Shown: piece after piece, positions 62,222 to 64,000 of the stretch
Numbering within the stretch: position 1 is the stretch's first letter
How the letters are laid out: the number at the start of each line of letters is the position of its first letter
From: Mycolicibacterium goodii
GTDB taxonomy: Bacteria > Actinomycetota > Actinomycetes > Mycobacteriales > Mycobacteriaceae
Assembly (NCBI RefSeq): GCF_001187505.1
Contig: NZ_CP012150.1
Span: 5,552,048-5,616,047, forward strand
Reading direction: 5' to 3'
DNA length: 64,000 bases
The notes under the pieces: model-generated
Databases searched by the model: none
The model's input: only the letters and a program-made list of their open reading frames with translations
What the model was told of the DNA's origin: nothing
Program-made: the position numbers and the translations under genes

Positions 62222-62971
62222 ATGCCGACGTTCAAAGACACCATCACCACGCCCGATGGCACCTGCCCCGTCACTGTCGCCACCCCGGAAGGCTCCGGCC
62301 CGTGGCCCGGCGTCGTGCTGTTCCCCGACGCCGGTGGCCTGCGGCCCACCATGGAGCAGATGGCGGCCAAGCTGGCCGGATTCGGATACGTCGTGCTCGT
62401 CCCCGACGTCTACTACCGCATCCCGAACTGGGGTCCCATCGACCTCAACACCGTGTTCAGCGATCAGGAGCAGCGCAAGAAGCTCTTCGACATGATGGGC
62501 ACCCTCACCCCGGAGGCCATCGCGTCGGACGCCGAGGCGTTCTTCACCTACCTGGCCGGCCGGCCCGACGTGTCGGGTGAGAAGTTCGGCACCACGGGTT
62601 ACTGCATGGGCGGACGCGCGTCGCTGATCGTGGCGACCCGTGTACCGGATCGCGTCGCGGCGGCGCTGTCCTTCCACGGCGGGCGCATCGCGGTCGAGGA
62701 CGATCCCGACAGCCCGCACCTGCTGGCCGACAAGATCCAGGCCGTCGTCTACGTCGCCGCGGCCGAGAACGACGCGTCGTTCACCGAGGACGACGCCAAA
62801 CGGCTCGAGGACGCGTTGTCCGGCGCGGCCGTCGAGCACACCATCGAGTTCTATCCGGCCGGCCACGGGTTCGCGGTGCCCGATCACCTCTCCGTGTACG
62901 ACGAGGCCGCCGCGCAGCGCCACTGGGAGAACACCGAGCGTGTGTTCGGGGCCGTTTTGGCGTCTGCCTAG
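62222..62971 (+). CDS. Dienelactone hydrolase-family protein
   Basis: A 249-residue alpha/beta hydrolase of the DLH family, divergent from thyA. ACGGAGG lies 2-8 bases before the ATG. The nucleophile is a Cys in GYCMGGR (about residue 124), the acid lies near AAAENDASF, and the His is in AGHGFAVPD. DLH enzymes hydrolyse lactones or small esters in cytoplasm; the real substrate is not known. From memory, M. tuberculosis has a hydrolase of this kind (Rv2765) beside thyA-dfrA, so the gene belongs to the conserved neighbourhood. Confidence 0.88.
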   Translation: MPTFKDTITTPDGTCPVTVATPEGSGPWPGVVLFPDAGGLRPTMEQMAAKLAGFGYVVLVPDVYYRIPNWGPIDLNTVFSDQEQRKKLFDMMGTLTPEAIASDAEAFFTYLAGRPDVSGEKFGTTGYCMGGRASLIVATRVPDRVAAALSFHGGRIAVEDDPDSPHLLADKIQAVVYVAAAENDASFTEDDAKRLEDALSGAAVEHTIEFYPAGHGFAVPDHLSVYDEAAAQRHWENTERVFGAVLASA

Positions 62972-62992
62972 CCGGTACGCCACGATTGAGGC

Positions 62993-63913
62993 GTGTACGA
63001 CCAGCCGATCCACGACCCGGACCCCTCCGTTGTGCCGGGATTTCGCATCGACCCGGTGCTGGCGCGCAGCTGGCTGCTGGTGAACGGGGCGCAGTACGAG
63101 CGCTTCTCCCCGGCGGCGCGTTCGCGCGCCGACATCGTCGTCCTCGACATCGAGGACGCGGTGGCGCCCAAGGACAAAGCCGCTGCCCGCGACAATGTGG
63201 TTCGGTGGCTGTCCGACGGCAACAACGACTGGGTACGGGTGAACGGGTTCGGCACACCGTGGTGGGCCGACGACCTCGACACGCTCAAGGGCACGTCGGT
63301 GGGCGGCATCATGCTGGCCATGGTCGAATCCGTCGACCATGTCACCGAGACCGCCAACCGGCTGCCGGACGTGCCGATCGTCGCGCTGGTGGAGACCGCG
63401 CGCGGGCTGGAGCGCATCACCGAGATCGCCGCGACCAAGGGCACCTTCCGGCTCGCGTTCGGCATCGGCGACTTCCGCCGCGACACCGGTTTCGGTGAGA
63501 ATCCCGCGACGTTGGCCTACGCGCGGTCCCGGTTCACCATCGCCGCCAAGGCCGCGCACCTGCCGAGTGCGATCGACGGCCCGACGGTGGGTTCGAGCCC
63601 GTTGAAGCTGGCGGAGGCGACGGCCGTGTCGGCCGAGTTCGGCATGACCGGCAAGATCTGCCTCACCCCCGACCAGTGCCCGACGGTCAACGAGGGCCTG
63701 TCACCGTCGCAGGACGAGATCAGTTGGGCCAAAGAATTTTTCGCCGAGTTCCAGCGTGACGGCGGCGAGATCCGCAACGGGTCGGACCTGCCCCGTATCG
63801 CGCGGGCCAACAAGATCCTTGACCTCGCGCGCGCCTACGGCATCCATGAACCCGAGTACAGCGACGACGATCCCGATCACGTGCCCGCGCCGTCGGACAC
63901 ATACCACTACTGA
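62993..63913 (+). CDS. HpcH/HpaI aldolase / citrate lyase beta-like protein
   Basis: A 306-residue TIM-barrel protein of the HpcH/HpaI (CitE-like) family, GTG start at 62993. Visible are the acidic metal site IVVLDIEDAVAPKDK, VRVNGFGTPWW, ALVETARGLERI (catalytic Glu) and GIGDFRRDTGF, followed by GMTGKICLTPDQ. Relatives cleave or make citramalyl- or malyl-CoA and similar beta-hydroxy-acids with Mg2+. The exact reaction cannot be assigned. It lies 21 bases after the hydrolase and may share its transcript. Confidence 0.85.
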   Translation: MYDQPIHDPDPSVVPGFRIDPVLARSWLLVNGAQYERFSPAARSRADIVVLDIEDAVAPKDKAAARDNVVRWLSDGNNDWVRVNGFGTPWWADDLDTLKGTSVGGIMLAMVESVDHVTETANRLPDVPIVALVETARGLERITEIAATKGTFRLAFGIGDFRRDTGFGENPATLAYARSRFTIAAKAAHLPSAIDGPTVGSSPLKLAEATAVSAEFGMTGKICLTPDQCPTVNEGLSPSQDEISWAKEFFAEFQRDGGEIRNGSDLPRIARANKILDLARAYGIHEPEYSDDDPDHVPAPSDTYHY

Positions 63914-64000
63914 GGTCTGTCGGGGTTCCTGCGCGCAGCGGTCTGCACGGCCCGCAGTAGGCCGCGGCCTGCGTAGATGGCTGCCACCACCGAGATGACG
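63907..64000 (-). CDS. C-terminal end of a leftward membrane protein (partial)
   Basis: Reading leftward from the window edge, 30 codons encode VISVVAAIYAGRGLLRAVQ and an Arg-rich tail before TAG at 63907-63909. The hydrophobic start followed by a basic end suggests a last transmembrane helix with a cytoplasmic tail. It overlaps the stop of the CitE-like gene by 7 bases tail to tail. Too little is present for a family. Confidence 0.4.
   Translation of the reverse strand, partial: VISVVAAIYAGRGLLRAVQTAARRNPDRPQ

Overview
The window is GC-rich actinobacterial DNA that reads as a rapid-grower-type Mycobacterium (Mycolicibacterium). The evidence is an MmpL transporter, an MbtH protein, a mycobacterial-type fatty-acyl-AMP ligase (FAAL/FadD), a Mas-like reducing PKS, and a thyA-dfrA pair next to a dienelactone-hydrolase gene. 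It is a chromosomal accessory region, not a complete element. Family assignments come from reading motifs; no database search was run.

Left part (1-13 kb): the 3' end of an APC-type permease and a small putative lipoprotein, then a leftward type I restriction-modification operon. In transcription order the operon is a 628-aa HTH plus HsdS-like protein, hsdM, hsdS, a DUF1016-type nuclease and hsdR. Three junctions are 4-nt overlaps or a 2-nt gap. A divergent gene encodes a 465-aa coiled-coil protein with a nuclease-like C-terminal half, and a 20-bp palindrome lies between the two directions. A coupled pair of tiny genes (lipoprotein, Zn-ribbon protein) and a YcaQ/AlkX-like DNA glycosylase follow.

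Centre (13-55.6 kb): a frameshifted alpha/beta hydrolase, then a rightward lipopeptide gene set: mmpL, mbtH, a fully reducing type I PKS (KS-AT-DH-ER-KR-ACP), NRPS1 (5506 aa) and NRPS2 (5063 aa). NRPS1 reads C-A-T / C-A-T-E / C-A-T / C-A-T-E / C. NRPS2 reads A-T / C-A-T-E / C-A-T / C-A(MT)-T-R. Together they form an eight-module line with epimerases in modules 2, 4 and 6, a methyltransferase inserted in A8, and a terminal NAD(P)-dependent reductase instead of a thioesterase. The inferred product is a fatty-acylated, alternating L/D octapeptide with an N-methylated, reduced C-terminal residue, exported by MmpL. It resembles mycobacterial glycopeptidolipid logic (four modules, reductive release) but is twice as long, and I see no glycosyltransferase or acetyltransferase. 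The modules carry long, nearly identical internal repeats, and adenylation domain A2 has a damaged ATP-binding A3 core.

Right part (55.6-64 kb): an O-methyltransferase-like gene, an IS110-family insertion sequence, a second methyltransferase, the FAAL that probably supplies the fatty acid, dfrA and thyA (with a 32-bp tandem duplication at their junction), a dienelactone hydrolase, a HpcH/HpaI (CitE-like) protein, and the tail of a leftward membrane-protein gene. From memory, M. tuberculosis also has hsd genes close to dfrA-thyA, so the lipopeptide region looks like an island inserted between two conserved neighbours.
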